From DAOTTX01 sp034437515 (GTDB lineage: Bacteria; Chloroflexota; Anaerolineae; Aggregatilineales; Phototrophicaceae), in contig DAOTTX010000107.1 of NCBI GenBank assembly GCA_034437515.1, positions 1-8,073 of the forward strand: DNA of 8,073 nt, given 5' to 3'. Below are positions 1-4,819 of this stretch, one piece after another; within the stretch, counting starts at the first letter, position 1, and every line of letters begins with the position of its first letter. The position numbers were made by a program, and so were the translations under genes. Below the pieces are notes generated by a model. It had not been told where the DNA came from and did no database searches. It saw only the letters and a list, made by a program, of their open reading frames with translations.

Positions 1-1
1 C

Positions 2-73
2 AAGCGAGTCGTGCTAGAATATGTCAAGTTGGCCCGCCAGTATCACCCGGAACTGGGGGCAGAAGCGGATTAG
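2..73 (+). CDS. 3' end of an upstream gene (partial), possibly cas
   Basis: The reading frame is open from the window edge to a TAG at 71-73 and gives 23 residues ending HPELGAEAD. The segment is charged and helix-like (KRVVLEYVKLARQY), as at the C-terminus of a soluble protein. The family cannot be recognised from so short a tail. Its position directly before a CRISPR leader makes a cas gene, such as an adaptation or processing gene, a reasonable guess, but that rests on position only. Confidence 0.5.
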   Translation, partial: KRVVLEYVKLARQYHPELGAEAD

Positions 74-147
74 GAAAGCATGGGGTATAGGACAAATGTC
101 CTAAACGAAACTTTTATTTAATGTACTGTCTAAGAAACAAAGAGCAA
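74..147 (+). promoter_or_regulatory. CRISPR leader with a 16-bp dyad
   Basis: This 74-bp stretch lies between the upstream stop codon and the first repeat. It is more AT-rich than its surroundings, notably around 104-147. It lies at the conserved end of the array, opposite the degenerate repeat, so it should carry the promoter for the array and the integration signals. It contains the dyad TAGGACA-AA-TGTCCTA at 88-103, with two perfect 7-bp arms. No convincing -35/-10 pair was identified. Confidence 0.7.
88..103. promoter_or_regulatory. Palindromic putative operator in the CRISPR leader
   Basis: TAGGACAAATGTCCTA is a perfect 7-bp inverted repeat around a 2-bp centre, 44 bp before the first repeat. 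A dyad this short suits a dimeric DNA-binding protein better than a terminator, because no T-run follows. The core GGAC-N4-GTCC resembles sites bound by NarL/FixJ/DosR-type response regulators. That resemblance is from general knowledge and no regulator is identified. It could also be an adaptation motif bound by the integration machinery. Confidence 0.5.
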
Positions 148-708
148 GTCCCAAAGATGACCCCGATGAAAAGGGGATTGTTACCTACGCTAGCCTGATC
201 GGCCAGCTGGTGGTGCCAGGTCCCAAAGATGACCCCGATGAAAAGGGGATTGTTACCCCAAAGTAACTGACCCGTCACCGGGTCCGAAGGGGGAGTCCCA
301 AAGATGACCCCGATGAAAAGGGGATTGTTACACTTCACCCAGCAAAAACCGCCTATTTGATTTGGTAAAAGTCCCAAAGATGACCCCGATGAAAAGGGGA
401 TTGTTACTCTCCATACGGCTGCCGTTCATCCGGCCTTCAACCGGTCCCAAAGATGACCCCGATGAAAAGGGGATTGTTACTTGTACTGGCCAAAGGTGGT
501 GCCGTTGATGGAGAAGTTGGTCCCAAAGATGACCCCGATGAAAAGGGGATTGTTACCGGATTGCCCACCCCGGCCAGCCCAGCGCCAGCGCCAAGTCCCA
601 AAGATGACCCCGATGAAAAGGGGATTGTTACAAACGTTTCTGCGACGTATCCAACGGTTTCAATCAGGTTCGTCCCAAAGATGACCCCGATGAAAAGGGG
701 ACGGAAAC
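148..708 (+). CRISPR. CRISPR array, 8 repeats and 7 spacers
   Basis: The 37-bp repeat starts GTCCCAAAGATGACC and ends GGGGATTGTTAC. Copies start at 148, 220, 295, 371, 444, 520, 595 and 672. The first seven are identical. The eighth (672-708) matches over 29 bases and then has 4 mismatches in the last 8, which marks it as the leader-distal end. Spacers are 35, 38, 39, 36, 39, 38 and 40 bp and all differ. The repeat has a CCCC/GGGG stem around an 8-nt loop, followed by ATTGTTAC. This fits cleavage by a Cas6-type nuclease leaving an 8-nt 5' handle, similar to the AUUGAAAC handle of many type I and III systems. Type I or III is therefore likelier than type II or V, but no cas gene in the window settles this. 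Confidence 0.97.
672..708 (+). repeat. Degenerate terminal CRISPR repeat
   Basis: Bases 672-700 match the consensus exactly. Bases 701-708 read ACGGAAAC where the consensus has ATTGTTAC, so the divergence falls exactly in the predicted crRNA handle, 3' of the hairpin. Terminal repeats commonly decay because they are not used as templates for new repeat copies. This orients the array left to right. Confidence 0.9.
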
Positions 709-781
709 GGACGAGACAGAGAGGGGAGAGATGAGATAGAGAGCGAGTGCGATCGGCCAACACGGGGTTTTGCGGTCACGG
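709..781. other. Purine-rich spacer after the array
   Basis: A GA-rich tract on the + strand runs from about 709 to 747 (GAGACAGAGAGGGGAGAG and similar). Its AGATAGAGA at 734-742 is complementary to TCTCTATCT at 802-810, so the flanks can pair over 60 bp. No gene or promoter is seen. Confidence 0.4.
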
Positions 782-821
782 GGAGGGCGGTCTCTCTCGA
801 TTCTCTATCTTGACCGCCTCC
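782..821. repeat. Inverted repeat next to the terminator
   Basis: GGCGGTC at 786-792 pairs with GACCGCC at 812-818, and the stem extends outward across one bulged G to GGAG/CTCC. The 19-base loop is pyrimidine-rich. It abuts the intrinsic terminator at 826-861, so two hairpins lie in tandem. It could stabilise or modulate termination. No known RNA family is recognised. Confidence 0.5.
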
Positions 822-825
822 AAGC

Positions 826-861
826 AAAAAGGCCCGAGAGGATATCCCCTCGGGCCTTTTT
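826..861. terminator. Strong bidirectional intrinsic terminator
   Basis: AAAAAGGCCCGAG at 826-838 is mirrored by CTCGGGCCTTTTT at 849-861, around a 10-base loop that can pair further. There is a T-run on both strands. On the + strand it would end transcription coming from the CRISPR array. On the - strand it would end the unit that begins near 2511. Confidence 0.9.
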
Positions 862-1106
862 CGATTGTTTCAACGCGATGGCGCGTCGAAGGCGTCTCCG
901 CACACCGTTCTGGATGACGACGGGCTGCTTCAGCGCTCGAGCGATTCCACGCGATACCCTGGGTTCAGGACTTCTCGGTGCCTGGTTTCGGCCTCCCTTG
1001 ATAACCTGACGTGACTACAATGCTCTCTGCAGTGAATTTGCTCACCAGCCTCGCGTCAGGCTGTTTCGCTCACAGCGGTGTCTGGATCCGATCTTTGATT
1101 CTTGAT
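862..1106. other. Stretch without a confident gene
   Basis: No ORF with a convincing start and family signature was found here. One minus-strand frame stays open from about 1009 down into the terminator and gives a basic sequence (for example VIQNGVRRRLRRAIALKQ) but has no ATG. It may be the tail of a decayed gene or chance. A small ORF on the + strand (MARRRRLRTPFWMTT...) looks like noise. No RNA gene is seen. Confidence 0.4.
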
Positions 1107-1217
1107 TCAATGACGTAGCGCCGGGTCGTTTCCTCTGGTTTCTCCTTGCTCGACTTTGGGCCATTGTATGCCAATGGGCGATTTGATGTATTGCAGAGTT
1201 TCCATCGGTGAATTCAT
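1107..1217 (-). CDS. Possible 36-residue ORF, unknown
   Basis: The ORF begins ATG at 1217 and ends TGA at 1107-1109; it reads MNSPMETLQYIKSPIGIQW..., with a second in-frame ATG four codons in. The composition is protein-like, but there is no clear ribosome binding site, no family is recognised and the length is within chance. It follows the 50-codon ORF at 1394-1242 on the same strand, in the manner of short accessory genes behind a mobile-element replication gene. Chance is an equally good explanation. Confidence 0.2.
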   Translation of the reverse strand: MNSPMETLQYIKSPIGIQWPKVEQGETRGNDPALRH

Positions 1218-1241
1218 CGGGCGTCAATGGGGTCTCGCCGG

Positions 1242-1394
1242 TCAGGACTTCAGTGGGGGCGCATCGCCCACAGCCCCGCTTTCCATCTCGTAGCATCGCA
1301 TCATCGCCCCCCGCCAGAACAACTCACACCGCTCACCCGAGGGGCCGCCTGCCTGTCCGCGGGACGCAGGCAGGTCGAGGCGGTTCTTGCGCAT
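1242..1394 (-). CDS. Possible 50-residue ORF, unknown
   Basis: ATG at 1394 lies 6 bases past the stop of the zinc-ribbon ORF (1401-2222), with a G-rich GAGGGGGG directly before it. That gives an SD-like sequence that is too close to the start to be convincing. The product starts MRKNRLDLPASRGQAGG and ends GDAPPLKS. Part of it is encoded by the inverted repeat at 1348-1374, which argues against a conserved protein. No family is recognised. Confidence 0.2.
   Translation of the reverse strand: MRKNRLDLPASRGQAGGPSGERCELFWRGAMMRCYEMESGAVGDAPPLKS
1348..1374. repeat. REP-like hairpin
   Basis: CCTGCCTG at 1348-1355 and CAGGCAGG at 1367-1374 are perfect 8-bp arms. The 11 bases between them contain a nested dyad (GTCC-GCG-GGAC at 1355-1365). 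There is no T-run on either strand, so it is not an intrinsic terminator. Size and form suit a REP-type element or an mRNA-stabilising hairpin. Confidence 0.6.
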
Positions 1395-1400
1395 CCCCCC

Positions 1401-2222
1401 TCAACCGCAATACGGACACGGGATCGCCTTCCCATAATCCGGATCCGATTCTGGCACATCAAGCACGACTGCGCCGTCGCCGTGGCAGAAGGAACAAGCA
1501 CCGCAAGATTCTGGCTGGTGATGGTGACCGTTATCCGGCGGGGTCTCGCCGTTCTTGAGCTTGTAGGTCAACAACGCGGCCACGCTGCGGACTGTGGGGT
1601 CGTGTTGCTCCCCACCGGGGGGAGCGTGCGGCGTTGATTGCCATTGCTTGCTCGGTGTTCTCAGCGTTTTCCTTGGATGAGAGACAAGAGATTGAGACGG
1701 TGACATTTCATCGTTTTGCGGCGCGTCCGCCCTTGGATTATCATCGCTGTTTCCACTGTTGTTTCCACACCCCGCTGCGCACGCATCCCCCACGCTCAGC
1801 GCGACCCTACAAGCGAACGGGCAGATTGCTGTCTGCCAAGGCACAAGCAGGCGCTGAGGTTGCAGTGTTTCTGCCATTGGCGTGTCATTGCTGTTTCCAC
1901 CGATGCTTTCCATTGCTGGCCCGCCTTGCTCTCCACCGGGGGGAGCGTGCGGCGTTGATGGCCATTGCTTGGTCGGTGGTTTCTTCGTTTTCCTTGGATG
2001 AGAGACAAGGGATTGAGACGAGGGCAGACCCTTTGGCGCAGGCGGTGTTTGACATTGGGTGGGGGAGAGGGTACACTGTGGATATGAACGTTCGAGAAGT
2101 CCAGGCCAAGACTTGGTTATGGCCACGACCACGCTGACCCGACACCGGCCCGGCTCCCGCCCGGTCAGCGCACTTCGCGCGGCGTCTTCCGCACTGCCGC
2201 AGCAGGGGATCGTGGTCGTCAC
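1401..2222 (-). CDS. Putative mobile-element replication-type protein with C-terminal zinc ribbon
   Basis: This frame is open for 273 codons. The last 32 residues hold four cysteines in two pairs, CSFC near residue 242 and CPYC at the C-terminus, joined by a segment reading VLDVPESDPDYGKAIPCPYC. That pattern resembles the small zinc ribbon of Chloroflexota DnaC/DnaI-like helicase loaders and associated replication proteins; this is a family-memory match, not a search result. The middle is proline-, serine- and asparagine-rich and holds two copies of a roughly 31-residue block (SQSLVSHPRKT...APPGGEQ) 107 codons apart. The first 60 residues look poor as protein, and the frame that starts at an ATG at 2400 gives a better N-terminus (MAIEWMQTKMTGQEAL), so a frameshift near 2290-2200 or general decay is likely. 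No HTH or AAA+ motif is visible. The alternative is a non-coding transcript. Confidence 0.4.
   Translation of the reverse strand: MTTTIPCCGSAEDAARSALTGREPGRCRVSVVVAITKSWPGLLERSYPQCTLSPTQCQTPPAPKGLPSSQSLVSHPRKTKKPPTKQWPSTPHAPPGGEQGGPAMESIGGNSNDTPMAETLQPQRLLVPWQTAICPFACRVALSVGDACAAGCGNNSGNSDDNPRADAPQNDEMSPSQSLVSHPRKTLRTPSKQWQSTPHAPPGGEQHDPTVRSVAALLTYKLKNGETPPDNGHHHQPESCGACSFCHGDGAVVLDVPESDPDYGKAIPCPYCG
1604..1699. repeat. Direct repeat copy A
   Basis: This 96-bp block matches 1925-2020 at 88 of 96 positions by eye, offset by 321 bp (107 codons). It begins TTGCTCCCCACCGGGGGG and ends ATTGAGACG. Its first 22 bases form a hairpin (GCTCCCC/GGGGAGC) on the + strand. Because the offset is a multiple of three, both copies sit in the same frame of the minus-strand ORF. 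Confidence 0.9.
1925..2020. repeat. Direct repeat copy B
   Basis: This is the second copy of the block at 1604-1699, with differences clustered around 1976-1983. The hairpin of copy A is kept here with one G-C pair changed to a T/G wobble on the + strand. The copies are not adjacent, so this is an interspersed internal duplication and not a simple tandem repeat. Confidence 0.9.
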
Positions 2223-2411
2223 ACCGGCCTCGCGTTGTTGTACATTGTCGGAATCGTGGGGGTAGGCGTTGTGGGAGCAGATAATCCAGATGATATGGCG
2301 TTTGCTGGCCGATCAAAGACATCCCGCCGACTTGCCAAGGGCAAACCAGCGCCAATGCCTCTTGCCCCGTCATCTTCGTTTGCATCCACTCGATTGCCAT
2401 GCTACAATAGC

Positions 2412-2448
2412 AAAAGCCCCGGTGCTTCTACAGAGGAAGCCCGAGGCT
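2412..2448 (-). terminator. Leader terminator or attenuator on the minus strand
   Basis: Read on the minus strand, AGCCTCGG and GCTTC arms pair with GAAGC and CCGGGGCT, with one mismatch, around a short loop. TTTT follows at 2415-2412. It lies downstream of the promoter at 2483-2511 and only 12 bases before the ATG at 2400, so it would be transcribed before any coding sequence. An attenuator is possible. It could also end a short leader RNA. Confidence 0.6.
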
Positions 2449-2482
2449 ATGACCAAGGCGGTGAGGCCACCCAAGTGAGCTT

Positions 2483-2511
2483 ATGATAGCACACGAATAG
2501 AATTTAGACAA
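2483..2511 (-). promoter_or_regulatory. Sigma-70 type promoter, minus strand
   Basis: On the minus strand TTGTCT (2511-2506; 4 of 6 to consensus) is followed by exactly 17 bases and then TATCAT (2488-2483; 5 of 6). Transcription would start near 2476 and run left through the hairpin at 2448-2412 and the repeat-bearing ORF. It is the best promoter-like pair noticed in the window. Confidence 0.55.
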
Positions 2512-2617
2512 GCGCCCGCCCGCCGCCGAGAACGGTGTAGTGGGCATTTTCTTTAGTGCTAAGCGCCATCTATCTCAAGCAGCCACCCTCGGACACAGAC
2601 ATCTGGGTATCCAGGCG
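2512..2617. other. Intergenic stretch before the helicase pseudogene
   Basis: The stretch is GC-rich at the start (GCGCCCGCCCGCCGCCGAG). An open + strand frame with an ATG at 2540 runs into the pseudogene, but the 26 codons before the ATG at 2618 do not resemble the family. No ribosome binding site is seen before 2618. Confidence 0.3.
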
Positions 2618-3241
2618 ATGGACAACACGCGCAAAAAATCCAGCGGCGAGCGCTTCATCGCCGATAACGCTGACGAGCACTGGAAAGTCCAGCGCTATCT
2701 CCACGATTGGTGTGCCCTCGACATTGCCACCGGCTTGAGATCGGCGCGCTTCTCGCACTCGACGAACAGTGGCAGAAGCTGGACCGCATTCGCATCTTGA
2801 TGGGCGGCGAGGTCTCCAAGCGGACCAGGAAAGCCTTCGAGGACGGGCTTTCCAGCGTCCCTGTCGTCACCGAGGTCATCAGGTCGGGCAAGATCCAGAC
2901 ACACGTCTACTGCAGGAAGAAGTTCTACGCCAAGGTCGAGGTCATAGGCTCTGCCGCTTTCCAAGACCTTCGGTATCGAGGGGCGCAAGTTTCTGACGCC
3001 TGAGTACGACTACGAGGCGCCTGAGGGAGTTCAACCAGGTTTACGAGGGGATGATTGACATCGGTTGAGAGATGCACCTGACCTACCAGCAACTGCTCCA
3101 GGACCATCCCGATCTGAGCGACCGGTTGGCGCAGATGCTCTTACGAGTATTCATCGGCAGGCCCACCCGGCGAAGGTCGCGCCCGACGCGCGGGCGGTCT
3201 TCTTCTGCTACCGGCTGCCGATCAGGGACACCAAGACGTAG
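2618..3241 (+). pseudogene. Remnant of a PLD-domain SNF2/DEAD-type helicase
   Basis: Pieces of one large protein lie in order but in different frames. Frame 2 from 2618 gives an N-terminus with GERFIADNADEHWKVQRYLH and ends LDIATG at 2734. The frame then jumps to EIGALLALDEQWQKLDRIRI, LMGGEVSKRTRKAF and VIRSGKIQTHVYCRKKFYAK (2737-about 2954). This is the N-terminal phospholipase D-like region of large helicases (usually around 1,000 residues) found in defence islands. A jump at 2963 gives TFGIEGRKFLTPEYDYEA. An extra base near 3020 shifts the frame into LREFNQVYEGMIDIG and a stop at 3066. LTYQQLLQDHPDLSDRL follows in the same frame. A last shift gives QAHPAKVAPDARAVFFCYRL and a TAG at 3239. 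At least four frame changes and large internal losses leave about 200 codons, so it is dead. The family match is from recall of conserved blocks. Confidence 0.85.
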
Positions 3242-3242
3242 G

Positions 3243-3281
3243 ACCCCGCTCATCGTCTGTCGATGTGTAGCGGGGTTTTTT
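3243..3281 (+). terminator. Intrinsic terminator before the sigma operon
   Basis: ACCCCGCT at 3243-3250 pairs with AGCGGGGT at 3269-3276. An inner CATCG/CGATG stem (3251-3255, 3261-3265) closes a 5-base loop, and six T's follow at 3276-3281. It ends transcription from the pseudogene side. Only 32 bases separate it from the next start codon, so the sigma operon has little room for its own promoter downstream of it. Confidence 0.9.
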
Positions 3282-3301
3282 CTTTATTGAGATGATCCAT
3301 T

Positions 3302-3306
3302 GGAGG
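3302..3306 (+). promoter_or_regulatory. Ribosome binding site fixing the TTG start
   Basis: GGAGG lies 7 bases before the TTG at 3314. The nearby ATG at 3321 is out of frame and meets a stop after three codons, so this site decides the start of the sigma gene. Confidence 0.8.
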
Positions 3307-3313
3307 TTTATCG

Positions 3314-4009
3314 TTGTCGTATGCTGTCTTGACAAATAAAAAGCAACCAAGTGAAATCCCCCCGTCCAGCTTGGCTGTTCGGTGCGAAAACACACAGCCG
3401 GACAATTCCCACGAACCGTTCTGTTTTGAACTCTTCCGGCGGGCTATAGTTGATCGCTCGTCTCTCTGCTGGCATTATCTCCACAATCAATACTATCGTC
3501 TGGTGCGTTATTGGGTCTCGTCGCACGCCCCGCTTGACCCAGATACGGTCGATGATCTGACCCAAGAGGCTTTCACCGCGTTCTGGCGATTCTATACCGC
3601 TGACAAGTTGGCGCGCGCCAGGGGACTGGGGGACGTGCTGGCCTATCTGAAAACGTGCGCCGCTTCCGCTGTGATTCAGTTGCATCGCAAAATAGATCGC
3701 GCTGTTGTGGAAATGGAATGGGATGAACAGATGGTGGATGCCCATATTGCGGCGCGTTCTGTAGAAAAGAGCGCTTTTCAGGACTTGAACACACGGCGAT
3801 TGTGGGCTGTGATTGTGTCTTGTTGCCACGATGATCGAGATCGCCTTTTGGCGCGTTTGCTACTCTTGGATGATCTAAAGCCCCGACAAATTGTCGATCA
3901 ACATCCCGAAGTATTCCCCGATGTCTCCGAAGTATATCGAATTAAACGCAATCTCTTCGATCGTCTGCGCCGGAATCCAATTTTACGAGCGATGTGCGAA
4001 AAACGTTAG
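3314..4009 (+). CDS. ECF-type RNA polymerase sigma factor
   Basis: The product is 231 residues and is predicted to direct RNA polymerase to a specific set of promoters. Sigma region 2 spans about residues 38-126, with the region 2.2-like block VDDLTQEAFTAFWRF at 79-93. Sigma region 4 spans about 165-221 and has a helix-turn-helix-like segment from LKPRQIVDQHPEVF to VYRIKRNLFDRLRR. The N-terminal 35 residues are an extra, poorly structured tail. The start is TTG, chosen from the GGAGG at 3302-3306. The anti-sigma gene begins 33 bases after the stop. Region 4 is divergent and the match is by pattern, but the linked zinc-finger anti-sigma supports it strongly. The protein acts in the cytoplasm, held inactive by its partner until a signal arrives. 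Confidence 0.88.
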   Translation: MSYAVLTNKKQPSEIPPSSLAVRCENTQPDNSHEPFCFELFRRAIVDRSSLCWHYLHNQYYRLVRYWVSSHAPLDPDTVDDLTQEAFTAFWRFYTADKLARARGLGDVLAYLKTCAASAVIQLHRKIDRAVVEMEWDEQMVDAHIAARSVEKSAFQDLNTRRLWAVIVSCCHDDRDRLLARLLLLDDLKPRQIVDQHPEVFPDVSEVYRIKRNLFDRLRRNPILRAMCEKR

Positions 4010-4042
4010 ATTGGGCATTTGATAGAGTAGAAGGAGGGGGTT

Positions 4043-4819
4043 ATGGTGAATAAAATACAAGCGATGGGAGATTTGGCATGTACAGGCCAGCCAGCAGTCG
4101 AAGATTGGGAGTTGGACGCGTATATCGACGGAGAGGCGTCGCCGCACGTTCAGGCCCACCTCGAAGAATGTCTGGCCTGTCGAATCCGGCTTACAGAGCG
4201 TCTACTGTTCGAGCGCCGTTTGCGGCGCGCTTTGCACCGTTCCGAAAGTCTTTTGGAATGTCCTTCGCCCCATCTCTTGCGCGACTACTACTGGGGTAAC
4301 CTGGCTGTCGATGAACGCGGGCGGATCGACGAGCACTTGAAAACCTGTGTGGATTGCACACAGGAACTGAAGGGCCTGGACGAGTTCTTAACTACGGAAC
4401 AGGATGCCCCTTTACGTGACATTATGTCTCGGGCGCAGCAGGCGGCGGAGCAGGCGTGTTTGGTTCTGGCGCACTTTGTCTCCCCCGCGCCGCAGGCTGT
4501 CCCAGTTTTACGGGGCGAGACGCGGGAGGTGTTGCTCTTTGAGGCCAATGACGTGGCGTTAAGCATCAACCTGGAGCAGGATGAGCTGGGAACGTATACA
4601 CTTTTTGGGCAAGTGTTGATGCCGGAATTTCAGCCGTTATCCGGCGGCTATGCTCGATTGACATCGGCTGACGCCGAGCCTCGTCAGACGTCAATTGATG
4701 CCAACAGTGGATTTGCCCTGTCCGGTTTAAAGCCGGGTATCTATCAACTTGTCGTACAACTACCGACTTTGCACCAACGGATCGTAGCGCCCAGGCTGGC
4801 GCTCAAGGCGGCATTATGA
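4043..4819 (+). CDS. Zinc-finger anti-sigma factor with C-terminal beta domain
   Basis: The product is 258 residues. Two zinc anti-sigma motifs of the form HxxxCxxC are present: H39/C43/C46 (HLEECLAC) and H98/C102/C105 (HLKTCVDC), each after a helical segment. The first is preceded by DAYIDGEASPHVQAHL, typical of zf-HC2 anti-sigma domains. No membrane helix is evident, so it looks cytosolic, unlike membrane-anchored anti-sigmas. After a short Ala/Pro linker near 140-155, residues 160-258 look like a beta-sandwich, with FALSGLKPGIYQLVVQL as in carboxypeptidase-regulatory-like folds. AAGGAGG (4031-4037) supports the ATG start. The stop overlaps the next ATG (ATGA, 4816-4819), so production is probably coupled to the CHAT protein. 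Its predicted role is to bind and silence the upstream sigma factor. The beta domain may bind the protease or a ligand. Confidence 0.88.
   Translation: MVNKIQAMGDLACTGQPAVEDWELDAYIDGEASPHVQAHLEECLACRIRLTERLLFERRLRRALHRSESLLECPSPHLLRDYYWGNLAVDERGRIDEHLKTCVDCTQELKGLDEFLTTEQDAPLRDIMSRAQQAAEQACLVLAHFVSPAPQAVPVLRGETREVLLFEANDVALSINLEQDELGTYTLFGQVLMPEFQPLSGGYARLTSADAEPRQTSIDANSGFALSGLKPGIYQLVVQLPTLHQRIVAPRLALKAAL

Noticed and set aside
148..708. Array as a type III-E (Cas7-11) array because of the nearby TPR-CHAT gene
   Set aside because: The repeat form and the ATTGTTAC end suit Cas6-type processing, no gRAMP, Csx30 or Csx31 gene is seen, and terminators separate the array from the CHAT operon.
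114..763. ORFs on both strands with repeated NNPLFIGVIFGT or PKMTPMKRG peptides
   Set aside because: They are translations of the CRISPR repeats and spacers, not genes.
1208..2137. Overlapping + strand ORFs of 116, 136 and 167 residues
   Set aside because: Arg/His/Pro-rich translations with no family signature and no ribosome binding site. They overlap the minus-strand ORF with the zinc ribbon.
1885..2400. Minus-strand 171-residue ORF as a separate intact gene
   Set aside because: Only the first 45 residues look protein-like; the rest is a shadow of the zinc-ribbon frame. Treated as the possible N-terminus of one decayed gene.
862..2617. tRNA, rRNA or insertion sequence ends
   Set aside because: No cloverleaf, no transposase motif and no terminal inverted repeat pair with target duplication could be found by eye.
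3321..3323. ATG as the sigma start
   Set aside because: It is out of frame and meets TGA after three codons. The TTG at 3314 has the ribosome binding site.
3329..3334. TTGACA as a -35 box
   Set aside because: It lies inside the sigma coding region, with no matching -10 box noted and no gene start downstream to serve.
3308..3829. Minus-strand 173-residue ORF opposite the sigma gene
   Set aside because: Shadow of the sigma gene with no recognisable motif.
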